DNA from: an uncultured bacterium
GTDB taxonomy: Bacteria > Planctomycetota > Phycisphaerae > Phycisphaerales > SM1A02
Direction: 5' to 3'
Length of the DNA stretch: 36,329 bases
Assembly (NCBI GenBank): GCA_903919715.1
Contig: CAIXJC010000033.1
Span: forward strand, 1-36,329
Positions 1 to 7,767 of the stretch are shown here, one piece after another (the first letter of the stretch is position 1; each line of letters starts with the position of its first letter). The notes under the pieces are model-generated. The model was not told the origin of the DNA and ran no database searches. It saw only the letters and a program-made list of their open reading frames with translations. The position numbers were made by a program, and so were the translations under genes.

Positions 1-549
1 AAGGTCTCGGCAAAGAAGGTCCCGACAAAGAAGCCGGCGACTACAAAGTCTGCGATGGCACTCACCGCACTGATCGAGCCCAAGAAGCTCGCGCCAAACT
101 TTACGCTTGTCGACGGCGCTGGCGTTTCGCATTCACTCGCGGATTATGCTGGAAGCGTAGTCATCTTGTATTTCTATCCGCGCGACAACACCCCAGGCTG
201 TACGCAAGAAGCGTGTCAGTTTCGCGATCTGCACACGACTGTTGTGAAGCGCAATGGTGTTGTGTTGGGCGTTTCGCCTGACTCACAGTCAAGCCACGCA
301 TCTTTTGCCAAAGCGTTCAAGCTTCCCTTCGCACTCCTCGTTGATGAACTAGGTGCGAATGGCACGCCGGCCGTGAGTAGTGCCTATGGCGTATGGCAGC
401 AGAAATCGATGTACGGCCGGTCGTATATGGGCATTGTCCGGACGACGTACCTCATCAGCGGTGATCGAAAAGTTGTGCGGCGGTGGGACAAAGTTTCTGT
501 CACCGATCACGGTGCAGAAGTGCTCGCAGCACTGGGGGAACTGGGCTGA
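1..549 (+). CDS. bcp: Thioredoxin-dependent peroxiredoxin, BCP type (5' end cut by window)
   Basis: This is a cytoplasmic thiol peroxidase that reduces hydrogen and alkyl peroxides using thioredoxin. Numbering from the ATG at 55, the segment YPRDNTPGCTQEAC carries the peroxidatic Cys49 and a second Cys54 five residues later, as in atypical 2-Cys BCP proteins. A C-terminal FGVW-like segment (here YGVWQQKSMYG) is also typical. From the ATG the protein is 164 residues, slightly longer than the usual ~155. The frame stays open to base 1 and encodes a Lys/Ala/Thr/Pro-rich stretch (KVSAKKVPTKKPATTKSA). No Shine-Dalgarno precedes the ATG at 55, so the true start probably lies left of the window and the protein may have a histone-H1-like basic N-terminal tail. 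Starting at 55 remains possible. The 3' end overlaps the convergent gene at 507-875 by 43 bp. Confidence 0.93.
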   Translation, partial: KVSAKKVPTKKPATTKSAMALTALIEPKKLAPNFTLVDGAGVSHSLADYAGSVVILYFYPRDNTPGCTQEACQFRDLHTTVVKRNGVVLGVSPDSQSSHASFAKAFKLPFALLVDELGANGTPAVSSAYGVWQQKSMYGRSYMGIVRTTYLISGDRKVVRRWDKVSVTDHGAEVLAALGELG

Positions 550-875
550 TTTGGATTTGACTTTGCTTTATTGGCATAATTGACAAGGTCCGAAATCGCT
601 AGCGCAACTGCAATCAGGATGACTGCCAGCAATACTCCTGCAATTGAGAGTCGAATTCCCCACGATCGGTTGCGTGCTCGCTTGAGCCTTTCAATCCATT
701 CCTGAGTCCAGAGCGTTCCGCATTCAGGGCACTGGAGTTGTTCCGCAACAAGAAAATGTCCGCAACGTCCGCACGCAACAGCGGGAGCTTTTGCCAATTC
801 TCGGATCTTCAATCCCGAGACGGTGAGCCAGGCAATGATGGCAAGCATCAAGAGTCCGATGATTGGGCAGATCAT
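507..875 (-). CDS. Small membrane protein with zinc ribbon
   Basis: This 122-residue protein is not assigned to a named family. It has a hydrophobic N-terminal segment (about residues 2-20), then a four-cysteine zinc ribbon (CGRCG near residue 35, CPECG near residue 50), a basic stretch, a second membrane segment (about 75-95) and a Ser/Pro/Asn-rich tail. The CxxC...CxxC pattern followed by TLW resembles the rubredoxin-like ribbons common in small planctomycete membrane proteins. It lies 47 bp from, and diverges from, the dUTPase start, and its 3' end overlaps the peroxiredoxin gene. Its function is unknown; a structural or protein-binding ribbon at the membrane is the most that can be inferred. 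Confidence 0.75.
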   Translation of the reverse strand: MICPIIGLLMLAIIAWLTVSGLKIRELAKAPAVACGRCGHFLVAEQLQCPECGTLWTQEWIERLKRARNRSWGIRLSIAGVLLAVILIAVALAISDLVNYANKAKSNPNQPSSPSAASTSAP

Positions 876-922
876 CGAGTGATGATACGAATGTTGGCGA
901 GGCTGGTCTCTACACTGCGTCG

Positions 923-1366
923 ATGCACGAAATCGAAATCAATCTGCATCGGCTTTCGTTGCTCGCAACGGTACCGGTGTATCAGTCCGAACTTGCGGCT
1001 GGAATGGATCTTCACGCAGCGATCGCCGAGCCTGTGACGATTGAGGCCGGTGCGATTGCGATGATCCCATGTGGATTCGCAATAGAGATTCCGCCAGGAT
1101 TCGAAGGCCAAATCCGTCCGCGCAGTGGTTTGGCGTGCAAGCATGGCGTCTCTATTCCCAATTCGCCAGGTACGGTTGATGCTGATTATCGAGGCGAAGT
1201 GAAAGTCGCACTGATCAATCTTGGACGGGGCGCTTTCACCGTAGAACCTTCGATGCGAATCGCTCAACTCGTCATCGCTCCGGTGACTCGCGCACGATTT
1301 CGTGAAACGACTCAGTTGAGTGACACGGCTCGTGGAGCAGGTGGATTTGGTTCGACTGGTGGTTGA
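923..1366 (+). CDS. dut: Deoxyuridine 5'-triphosphate nucleotidohydrolase (dUTPase)
   Basis: The enzyme hydrolyses dUTP to dUMP and pyrophosphate, which keeps uracil out of DNA and supplies dUMP for dTMP synthesis. All five trimeric dUTPase motifs are visible in the 147-residue product: AGMDLHA (residues 26-32), PRSGLA (66-71), GTVDADYRGEVKV (83-95, with the catalytic Asp), RIAQLVIAP (112-120) and the glycine-rich RGAGGFGSTG (137-146). The frame is open further upstream to 863, but those 20 residues have no family resemblance. The ATG at 923 gives the normal length, so it was chosen. The gene ends 17 bp before the convergent end of the BshB1-like gene. Confidence 0.95.
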   Translation: MHEIEINLHRLSLLATVPVYQSELAAGMDLHAAIAEPVTIEAGAIAMIPCGFAIEIPPGFEGQIRPRSGLACKHGVSIPNSPGTVDADYRGEVKVALINLGRGAFTVEPSMRIAQLVIAPVTRARFRETTQLSDTARGAGGFGSTGG

Positions 1367-1383
1367 CGCACCAGAGGGTGCAG

Positions 1384-2064
1384 TTATTCGAATTTCACTG
1401 CGCCGAAGTCCAGCGCAACGCACTCGCGACTAAAAAATGGTTCGCCAGATTCCGTGCCGATTCGGCTTCCAAAATAAACCCCAGCAGCGTCAAGCCAATC
1501 GGGAACTTTGCGGTTCTTTTCGTTCACTACGAATTGACTTTCATATGCCAACACGGCGCGGCGTTTGGTTTGTGCATGTCCAGTCGTGTCTGCGATGACC
1601 GTGGGTTGTGGCACGCTGCGCAGATGAATGGAATAAAAATGAAAGAGGTGAGGTGCATGCCATGGATCTCCAGGGAGATCGCATTTTGTGAACTTTGCCG
1701 CGAATCTCGCAGCCTCAATGAGAGCGCACGCTGCAACATGGTCGGGGTGCGCATCTTCGGGATGTGGAGCGAAGATCAGATGTGGCTTGAGCATTCGTAC
1801 CGCACCCGCGACCACCGCACGCGACGGAAGGTCATGAACGATTTCACGATTGGTCAGCGGCAATCGCAGACGAGTCACACCCAAGATCTTCGCGGCGGCG
1901 GCAGCTTCCTGCGCTCGAATTTCAAGCGATCCAAATGGCGTTGGTTCGCCGGTCGTCATGTCGACCAGTGTGACTTCATGTCCTGCTGATGCGAGACGGG
2001 CGATTGTTCCGCCCATGCCAAGTTCCTGATCGTCTGGATGTGGACCGAAGACTGCGATTCGCAT
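1384..2064 (-). CDS. BshB1-like LmbE-family N-acetylglucosaminyl deacetylase
   Basis: This is a zinc-dependent deacetylase of the GlcNAc-PI/LmbE family. The metal-binding motif PHPDDQELG (H9, D11, D12) and the second HPDH (residues 106-109) are intact. AQEAAAAAKILGV and the later AVLAYESQF and FGSRIG segments match the BshB1 branch, which in bacillithiol synthesis deacetylates GlcNAc-malate. The length, 226 residues, is normal. It is the last gene of a long minus-strand run and starts 19 bp after a GT4 glycosyltransferase gene. That pairing is what a BshA-BshB module would look like, although the glycosyltransferase itself does not look like classical BshA. A role in another amino-sugar glycoconjugate is equally possible. 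The family call is firm; the substrate is inference. Confidence 0.85.
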   Translation of the reverse strand: MRIAVFGPHPDDQELGMGGTIARLASAGHEVTLVDMTTGEPTPFGSLEIRAQEAAAAAKILGVTRLRLPLTNREIVHDLPSRAVVAGAVRMLKPHLIFAPHPEDAHPDHVAACALIEAARFAAKFTKCDLPGDPWHAPHLFHFYSIHLRSVPQPTVIADTTGHAQTKRRAVLAYESQFVVNEKNRKVPDWLDAAGVYFGSRIGTESGEPFFSRECVALDFGAVKFE

Positions 2065-2083
2065 GATGGCACTCTATCAGCGC

Positions 2084-3265
2084 TTAACGCCGAGATGGCA
2101 TGAGGCGAGCATAGAGCTCAAGGAGATGTTGATTCATCGTCCGCCAGTCGAAATCAACTCGCACGAGTTCTCGCCCGCATTCTCCCATCGCCCGTCGTTC
2201 ATTTGGATGTTCGATCATCCACTGTGCGGCCGCACGGAGCCCCACACGGTCGCCTGCTTTCACCAAGAGTCCAGTCCGCTGATGCTGGCAGACTTCCCGT
2301 GCGCCGTCGACGTCATATGCGATCACTGGTTTTTGCCCGAGCATTCCTTGAACAACGGCGCGCGGTAAGCCCTCTCGGTAAGACGGATGGACGACCACGT
2401 CCATCGCCGAAATCCAAGCGGGAATTTCAGTGGGGTCAACGAGACCTGTCATTGCGACGCGGTCGGCAATTCCAAGCGCCATGATTCGCGCAGTCAATCG
2501 TTCGCGCCACCAACCATCGCCGACCCACAGGAGCGCAATCTTCGGTGCATTCGTGGTTGCGCTGGTTTGCTCCAGCAATTCAGTGAAGGCATCAATAATG
2601 TCGTCATGTCCTTTGAGTTCCGCCAATCGCGCGACGGTTCCAAGAACAAGAACCGATTCGTCCCATCCAAATCTCGCACGAAGTTCTTGTCGCCGCGTGG
2701 GTGGTGCGATGAATTGTTCGGTCTCGATCCCGCTGCGAATCGTTACGAATTGATCGGACCGACCGATTCGATGCGCAAGGGCTTGGACAGTCATCGCATC
2801 CGCGACGCTAATGAGAGCATGGCAGCGACGCGCCGCCCATCGTTCGGCACGGATATACATGAAGTTTTTCCACCAAGATTCGTATGGATGAAACGCAAGC
2901 CCGTGAATCGTGTGTACGACCACAGGAACTTTTTCCGCCCACGCTGCTTTCCTTCCAAGGATTCCAGCTTTGGAAGAATGCGTATGCACGACATCAGGCT
3001 TCCATTTCCGAATGAGCTTTCGCAATTCTTCTACGCAACGCCGATCTCGAAGCGGCGAAATCTGGCGAACGAGATTCGTAATCTTAAATCGCTCGATGCG
3101 TTCATCGGCGACCGCTCGGGGCAAGAGTGATCCTTCGGGTCCATAAATCGGTCCGTAGGCGAGAGCGACGGTGTGGCCTTGGTTTGCTGCGCCGATGCAC
3201 GAAAGAAGGGTGTTTTCTTGCGAACCACCAATGATCAATCGCGTCGAGATATGCAGGATCCTCAT
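2084..3265 (-). CDS. Glycosyltransferase family 4 protein
   Basis: This 393-residue GT-B retaining glycosyltransferase has an N-terminal acceptor domain beginning MRILHISTRLIIGGSQENT and the HTHSSKAGILGR and HTIHGLAFHPY segments. The C-terminal nucleotide-sugar domain has LGTVARLAELKGHDD and the E-x7-E signature around SYREGLPRAVVQGMLGQKPV. This style is close to CapM/EpsD-type polysaccharide enzymes. It lacks the HVHYAIPHA-like segment expected in BshA. The ATG overlaps the truA stop (ATGA, 3262-3265), so translation is probably coupled. The next gene encodes a BshB1-like deacetylase, which may act on the product. Acceptor and donor cannot be read from sequence. Confidence 0.88.
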   Translation of the reverse strand: MRILHISTRLIIGGSQENTLLSCIGAANQGHTVALAYGPIYGPEGSLLPRAVADERIERFKITNLVRQISPLRDRRCVEELRKLIRKWKPDVVHTHSSKAGILGRKAAWAEKVPVVVHTIHGLAFHPYESWWKNFMYIRAERWAARRCHALISVADAMTVQALAHRIGRSDQFVTIRSGIETEQFIAPPTRRQELRARFGWDESVLVLGTVARLAELKGHDDIIDAFTELLEQTSATTNAPKIALLWVGDGWWRERLTARIMALGIADRVAMTGLVDPTEIPAWISAMDVVVHPSYREGLPRAVVQGMLGQKPVIAYDVDGAREVCQHQRTGLLVKAGDRVGLRAAAQWMIEHPNERRAMGECGRELVRVDFDWRTMNQHLLELYARLMPSRR

Positions 3266-4116
3266 GCTGTCTCGCTCGCCGTTGGGGCAGTTGCTCCGTC
3301 AACGGAATCTGCAGCGATTGTGGGATCGGTGGTGCCGTAATGAATCCACTCTAAGCAGAGCCCAACTGGCGACATGGTTGGTCCTGCGCGAGCGCGGTTG
3401 CGGGCGGCAAGAATTTCTGTGACCGATTCTGGTTCAAATCGTCCGCGTCCAATTTCGACAAGTGTCCCCACCATAATCCGAACCATGTGATACAGAAAAC
3501 CTCCACCAGCGACATCGACGCGTACGACTCCAGGCGAAGGCTCGATGACAGAGCATGTGTGGACGCTGCGAATCGTCGACTCGCGCTGCTCTGGGCAATG
3601 AGCGAACGAACGAAAGTCGTGCGTTCCAATCATGAGCGCTGCAGCTGTGCGCATTCGCGTAATGTCGAGTGGATGTCGACATTGCGCCGTCGTTCGCCGT
3701 TCGAATGGATCCGCTCTTCCATCGAGACCATCAGGTCGACCCTCGCAGCCATGGCGGAGTCGGTAGGAATAAGCTTTACTTCTGCAATTTCTGATTGGGT
3801 CGAAGGAGTTATTGGCAACCCACGCGCCGCGAACTTCGAGATCTGGAGGAAGTCGGGTATTGAGAGCCATCACGAGTCGGCTGACTGGAATGCGCGGGTC
3901 CGCGATCGAAAACGCAGCGACTTGTCCGCGTGCGTGAACACCCGAATCAGTGCGGCTCGCTCCATCGACTGTGATTCGTTCGCGCATCAAATCAGAAACA
4001 GCATCGGTAAGCACGCCTTGTGCAGTGCGCAGAGCAGGGAGGTTTGGCGGTTCCTGCCTTTGCCAACCATGGAAGTCCGTTCCGTCGTATGCGACGAGTA
4101 GTCGAAAGCGTGGCAC
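3262..4116 (-). CDS. truA: tRNA pseudouridine(38-40) synthase TruA
   Basis: The enzyme isomerises uridines 38-40 in the tRNA anticodon stem-loop to pseudouridine. Evidence includes the opening AYDGTDFHGWQRQ, the catalytic motif GASRTDSGVHARGQ with Asp57, YSYRL in the middle and GGGFLYHMVRIMVGTLVEIGRG near the C-terminus. The start is GTG at 4116, 23 bp after the preceding gene. The 284-residue product has a short extra C-terminal tail rich in Ala, Thr and Ser. A degenerate-looking insertion (GCEGRPDGLDGRADPFERR) sits around residues 122-140. The gene overlaps the next glycosyltransferase gene by 4 bp. Confidence 0.95.
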   Translation of the reverse strand: MPRFRLLVAYDGTDFHGWQRQEPPNLPALRTAQGVLTDAVSDLMRERITVDGASRTDSGVHARGQVAAFSIADPRIPVSRLVMALNTRLPPDLEVRGAWVANNSFDPIRNCRSKAYSYRLRHGCEGRPDGLDGRADPFERRTTAQCRHPLDITRMRTAAALMIGTHDFRSFAHCPEQRESTIRSVHTCSVIEPSPGVVRVDVAGGGFLYHMVRIMVGTLVEIGRGRFEPESVTEILAARNRARAGPTMSPVGLCLEWIHYGTTDPTIAADSVDGATAPTASETA

Positions 4117-4139
4117 GGTGCGAGGTCGCCGAGCGGGGC

Positions 4140-5273
4140 CTATTGCCCGAACAGGGATGTGGGCGCGAACATCCCCTTGTTTTCGAAGTACTGGAGGGCT
4201 TCGTCGACGCTACGGAATATTTTAGTCGCAGTTTCGCTGATGAATGGACTCGGATTTTTCTTTGGCTTCCAGACCACGTACACCTCCTTGGTGTGCTCGA
4301 AGGCGTGGTGAAGTTCGCGTTCAACTCCGCTCGAAAGTGCGGGAACTCCACCGGGAAGTTCTGGAACGAGCGAGACGATCATGTCGCTCTGGTCAATCAG
4401 TTTGAAATCGCGCATGTAAATCTGCCCATCAATATCTCCGGCAATATCAAGGACTTCGCGAACTGGAAGGCGCATTACGGGATTCCCATCACGACCGCCG
4501 AATGCGTGAGCCTGAATTTCGACGAAGTCTTCTCCTTTGCGCGCTGCTTCGATCGCGCGATCAAGCAACATTTTCTCGTCGACATCACCTGGATCAAAGG
4601 AGATGAAGTGCCGCGCAAGTTCGGCACGGAAATGGTTGATCTCGGCGAGGACATCTGGCATATCCATGACATGACTCATAGGGAAAGAGGGATAGACCTT
4701 GCGCATCTCGGGCCGAGTGATCAGCCGTAGGCAGGTTTCGACCGTGTCCTGTTGGCGCCCGCGGCTGAGAATGTAGAAATTGTTTCCACACCCCATCGCT
4801 TGCGCCATGATTTCGGTTGCGAGAATTTCTTCTTCGCGCCAGACCATGCAATCCTTCAGTGTCGCATCAATAACGTGTTCGCGGTGCAATCGATGATGCA
4901 CGGTCTCGACATTATCGACGAGACAGATGAAACAGTTTGGTTCGAGTTTCTGCAGTTGGTCGAAGTCGAATGCGCTGAAGAGTCCATGTCTCCAGCGAAA
5001 AGTCGCGTGCGTATTGACGATAATGTTCGGATGGTCGTTCTTTGGATGCGTTGTCGCAATGACATCTTTGAATGCCGCTCGCCGAAGGCTTGCTAAACGC
5101 GAAATGGGCAAATCCAAAATGCGCCCAGGGGTCACGTCGGAGGCCTCTCCATACATCAGCTCGCCGATATTGAAGAGTTCAACCCGCTCGCCTCGCTCGC
5201 CAGCAGAAGTCACAACGTTATGGAGATAAGGTTTTTTGTCTACGCCGATTTGTCCAGTGACGACTGCTCGCAT
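4140..5273 (-). CDS. Archaeal-adenylate-kinase-like domain fused to nucleoside deoxyribosyltransferase-like domain
   Basis: This 377-residue cytoplasmic protein appears to have two parts. Residues 1-185 resemble archaeal AdkA: an opening MRAVVTGQIGVDKKPYL where the P-loop sits, NIGELMYGEA, NIIVNTHATF (like the VDTHST segment of AdkA) and LEPNCFICLVD. The Walker A is degenerate, with G7-Q-I-G-V-D-K-K and no GK[ST]. Residues 192 to the end resemble a nucleoside 2-deoxyribosyltransferase fold: VYPSFPMSH, FISFDP, DMIVSLVPE, then SSGVERELHHAF with Glu320 at the usual catalytic Glu position. The frame is open to 5417, but the extra residues would overlap ispF. The ATG at 5273 lies 23 bp after ispF and begins exactly at the first beta strand. 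The domain call comes from remembered motifs; the substrate is unknown. Confidence 0.7.
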   Translation of the reverse strand: MRAVVTGQIGVDKKPYLHNVVTSAGERGERVELFNIGELMYGEASDVTPGRILDLPISRLASLRRAAFKDVIATTHPKNDHPNIIVNTHATFRWRHGLFSAFDFDQLQKLEPNCFICLVDNVETVHHRLHREHVIDATLKDCMVWREEEILATEIMAQAMGCGNNFYILSRGRQQDTVETCLRLITRPEMRKVYPSFPMSHVMDMPDVLAEINHFRAELARHFISFDPGDVDEKMLLDRAIEAARKGEDFVEIQAHAFGGRDGNPVMRLPVREVLDIAGDIDGQIYMRDFKLIDQSDMIVSLVPELPGGVPALSSGVERELHHAFEHTKEVYVVWKPKKNPSPFISETATKIFRSVDEALQYFENKGMFAPTSLFGQ

Positions 5274-5296
5274 AAGAGCGAGTATACGGCTCAGTG

Positions 5297-5797
5297 TTAA
5301 GTGGATGTTCGAGGTTTCAGGAGTGCGCAGACATGCACTTCGATCGCTCGTCCCTCGCCAACAGCATCGACTTTCTCGTGAGTTTTTCCTTTGACATTGA
5401 CCAAGTTTGCAGGGCAATCAACCAACCGTGCAATATTGGCGGCAATTTTCGTTCTGTGCGGTCCAATCTTGGGCTGTTCGCAAATCACGGTGCAGTCAAT
5501 GTTGCCGACTTCCCACTCCGCGGCGCGCATTCTTCGGACCGCCTCATGCAGGAAGAGTGCGGAGTCTGCGCTTTCATTTTTCGGATCATTGTCTGGGAAG
5601 AGTTGCCCGATATCGGGTGACCCAAGCGCCCCAAGAATTGCATCAGTCACAGCATGCAACAGTGCATCGCCGTCCGAATGCGCGACTGGTCCAGTTTTGT
5701 TTTCGATTTGAATACCACCCAGAACGAACGGCTTTCCCTGGCCTATTGGCGGGGGGGGCTCTAAACGATGCAGGTCATATCCGTGCCCAATTCGCAT
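5297..5797 (-). CDS. ispF: 2-C-methyl-D-erythritol 2,4-cyclodiphosphate synthase
   Basis: IspF closes CDP-ME-2-phosphate to MEcPP, releasing CMP, in the non-mevalonate isoprenoid pathway. The 166-residue product has the metal ligands in GYDLHRL (D8, H10) and HSDGDALLHAVTDA (H48), followed by GDIGQLFPD-like SPDIGQLFPDNDP and the C-terminal NVKGKTHEKVDAVGEG. The length is normal. A run of seven G in the plus strand near 5751-5757 encodes the proline run PPPP at residues 14-17, a possible slippage site. The gene lies in the minus-strand run, 35 bp after a lipoprotein gene. It supplies isoprenoid precursors, including undecaprenyl phosphate used by murG and arnC products elsewhere in the window. 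Confidence 0.96.
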   Translation of the reverse strand: MRIGHGYDLHRLEPPPPIGQGKPFVLGGIQIENKTGPVAHSDGDALLHAVTDAILGALGSPDIGQLFPDNDPKNESADSALFLHEAVRRMRAAEWEVGNIDCTVICEQPKIGPHRTKIAANIARLVDCPANLVNVKGKTHEKVDAVGEGRAIEVHVCALLKPRTST

Positions 5798-5832
5798 CTT
5801 CTAGTTCAATCCTTGGCTATTCGTCTTGATCG

Positions 5833-6327
5833 TCAGTCCTTGAGCCGATTGGTTGGCTGCGGTCCGCCATTTGTGGAGTTCGCTCCACCCGCTTGATCCT
5901 CTGAGCCTGGGATCAACAATGTCGGATCGGTCGGTGATTCTTCTGGAGCAGGTCGATACGTCACATCGATTCGGCGACATGAGGCTGGTGGGCAGATGAG
6001 TTCGTTATCGAGCGAGCCAAATTCTGTCTTGGCTTCCCACATTTCCCAAATCATTTTGGTTGGTTCGACTCGCGAGCCGCTTCCAGAGCCTTCGATGAAT
6101 TTGAATGTGAGCTGTTTCCCAGGGGGAATGTCCATTTTGAAGAAGCTTTCTTGGGTACGCGTATCAACCAGAGTCACGGTGACAGGCCGCGTTGGTGTTG
6201 AAATGAAGACAAAGCCTCGACCAGTCGTTGGAAATGTTCCGCCGTCGGTGGTGTAGCAACCCACAATGAGCGAAGTCGATACTGCGAGTGCGCCTAAACA
6301 TTTGGAAAGTGGAGTGATGATCTTCAT
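5833..6327 (-). CDS. Hypothetical lipoprotein
   Basis: This 164-residue protein begins with a lipoprotein signal peptide (MKIITPLSKCLGALAVSTSL) ending in a lipobox IVGC with the modified Cys at residue 24. The mature part has RGFVFISTPTRPVTVTLVD, which looks like a beta-rich PEGA-type or immunoglobulin-like strand set. A single pair of cysteines in CPPASC (about residues 121-126) probably forms a disulfide. The tail is rich in Pro, Ser, Thr and Gly and looks disordered. I do not recognise a family. It sits between murD and ispF in the minus-strand run, 33 bp after murD. Confidence 0.75.
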   Translation of the reverse strand: MKIITPLSKCLGALAVSTSLIVGCYTTDGGTFPTTGRGFVFISTPTRPVTVTLVDTRTQESFFKMDIPPGKQLTFKFIEGSGSGSRVEPTKMIWEMWEAKTEFGSLDNELICPPASCRRIDVTYRPAPEESPTDPTLLIPGSEDQAGGANSTNGGPQPTNRLKD

Positions 6328-6360
6328 GGTTGAGTCCGAATTTGAATGGAGGTTTGCAGT

Positions 6361-7761
6361 CTAGCAGTGCTTCAATGATTGGCGTGCGCGGACGAGTGAT
6401 ACAAATTGCTTGCCGCGTTCTTCAAAATTTATGTATTGCCCGTAGCTTGCGCACGCAGGAGAAAGCAGCAAGATATCGCCGCTCTTTGCACGGGCGAATG
6501 CACAATCAATCGCCCGTGCCAGGGTTCCGCAGCGCATGGCAGGTGGTGTTGGAGCCAACATCTCTTCAGTCGCTCCGATCGCATAAAGCCCAGCAAGTCG
6601 TGGCGCAAGGTCTCGAATTGATGAGAGGTCGATTCCTTTGTCGTATCCGCCGGCAATCAAGTGAATGCGTCCGATGTCTTCGAATGATGCGATCGCCAAT
6701 CGAGTCGCCTCGGGCGTTGTCGCCTTGGAGTCGTTAAAGCATCGAACGCCTTCGATCGTGCCGACCGACTCGAGACGATGCTCGAGCCCTTGAAATGCGC
6801 TCAGTGCTGCCGATGCCGCGTCGATATTCGAGGATTCGCCATCGATCTGTGCGCAGGCAAGCGTGATCGACAACGCAAGGCGGGCATTTCGTTGCTGATG
6901 TTCTCCGGGAATCGAAAGAGAAATTGAATTGGCTGGCGGCGCTAGAGAGTTCCAAGAATCATTCCACCATGCACCGGCCGATGATTCCGATGCGCAGCGC
7001 AGAGCATGTGGATCAGCCTCCGTGCCGAAGGAGGAGATAAAAATATCTGCACTTGATTGATGACGCCGAATCTGTGACTTCGATTCGATGTAGTGCGCAA
7101 TGCTTTCATGCCAATCGACATGGTTGGGCGCAATGTTTGTGAGGACGCCGATCGCGGGGGACCATCCTTGGAATCCACTCGCCTGCGAAAGCCACCAGAG
7201 CTGTGCGCTCGAAAGTTCCAAGACCGTCCATCCTTGCGGACAGATCGGGAGCGCTCCCAGGAGTGATCCACCGATATTTCCACCGAACCGAACGTCGCGC
7301 CCCGATGCGGCGAGTGCACAGACAGTCATGGCGGTGGTGGTCGATTTCCCCGCGCTTCCGGTGATCGCAATCACCCGAGTTGATCCCAGCCGCTCGACTG
7401 ACAATCGAATCTCCGCAGTAATCGGGACGCCAGCTGAGCGAGCGGCATCGAGGAATGGATTTTTCCATGGGCGAGGTACGGCGGCATTCGCGACGATCAG
7501 ATCTGATTGCTCGAAGTCACTGCGCTCGTGTGATCCGAGTCGAAGCGTAATCGTTCCATCAGCAATCGCCGCCGCAATGGGTGCGAGTGAATCCTTCAGT
7601 TTTTCTTCGCTTGAAAGATCAGTGACGAGCACGCGGGCGCCAAGTCCATGGAGCCATCGAACAACTCCAAGGCCACCGCCGAATTGGCCGAGTCCCATGA
7701 CGGTCACGCGCCGCCCTCGAAACCATTCATCGTTTTGAATCTGATTGACGGGTGACTTCAC
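6361..7761 (-). CDS. murD: UDP-N-acetylmuramoyl-L-alanine--D-glutamate ligase
   Basis: MurD adds D-glutamate to UDP-MurNAc-L-Ala in cytoplasmic peptidoglycan precursor synthesis. The 466-residue product has the N-terminal Rossmann-like domain (VTVMGLGQFGGG, residues 19-30), the ATP loop ITGSAGKSTTT (133-143), NIAPNHVDWH, and in the C-terminal domain NDSKATTPEAT and HLIAGGYDKGID. The ATP loop reads GSAGKST rather than the usual GTNGKST. The start is GTG at 7761, 6 bp after the ABC ATPase gene. murD is separated from ftsW-murG, which lie 9 kb away on the other strand, so the classical dcw cluster is broken up here. Confidence 0.95.
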   Translation of the reverse strand: MKSPVNQIQNDEWFRGRRVTVMGLGQFGGGLGVVRWLHGLGARVLVTDLSSEEKLKDSLAPIAAAIADGTITLRLGSHERSDFEQSDLIVANAAVPRPWKNPFLDAARSAGVPITAEIRLSVERLGSTRVIAITGSAGKSTTTAMTVCALAASGRDVRFGGNIGGSLLGALPICPQGWTVLELSSAQLWWLSQASGFQGWSPAIGVLTNIAPNHVDWHESIAHYIESKSQIRRHQSSADIFISSFGTEADPHALRCASESSAGAWWNDSWNSLAPPANSISLSIPGEHQQRNARLALSITLACAQIDGESSNIDAASAALSAFQGLEHRLESVGTIEGVRCFNDSKATTPEATRLAIASFEDIGRIHLIAGGYDKGIDLSSIRDLAPRLAGLYAIGATEEMLAPTPPAMRCGTLARAIDCAFARAKSGDILLLSPACASYGQYINFEERGKQFVSLVRARQSLKHC

Positions 7762-7767
7762 GAATCA

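Noticed and set aside
2387..3130. 247-codon plus-strand frame
   Set aside because: Lies antisense to the well-supported GT4 gene, and its composition (Arg, Ser, Asn, Phe) is that of a shadow frame.
5751..5757. G7 run as a frameshift in ispF
   Set aside because: The ispF frame is intact across the run and the family motifs before and after are in register.
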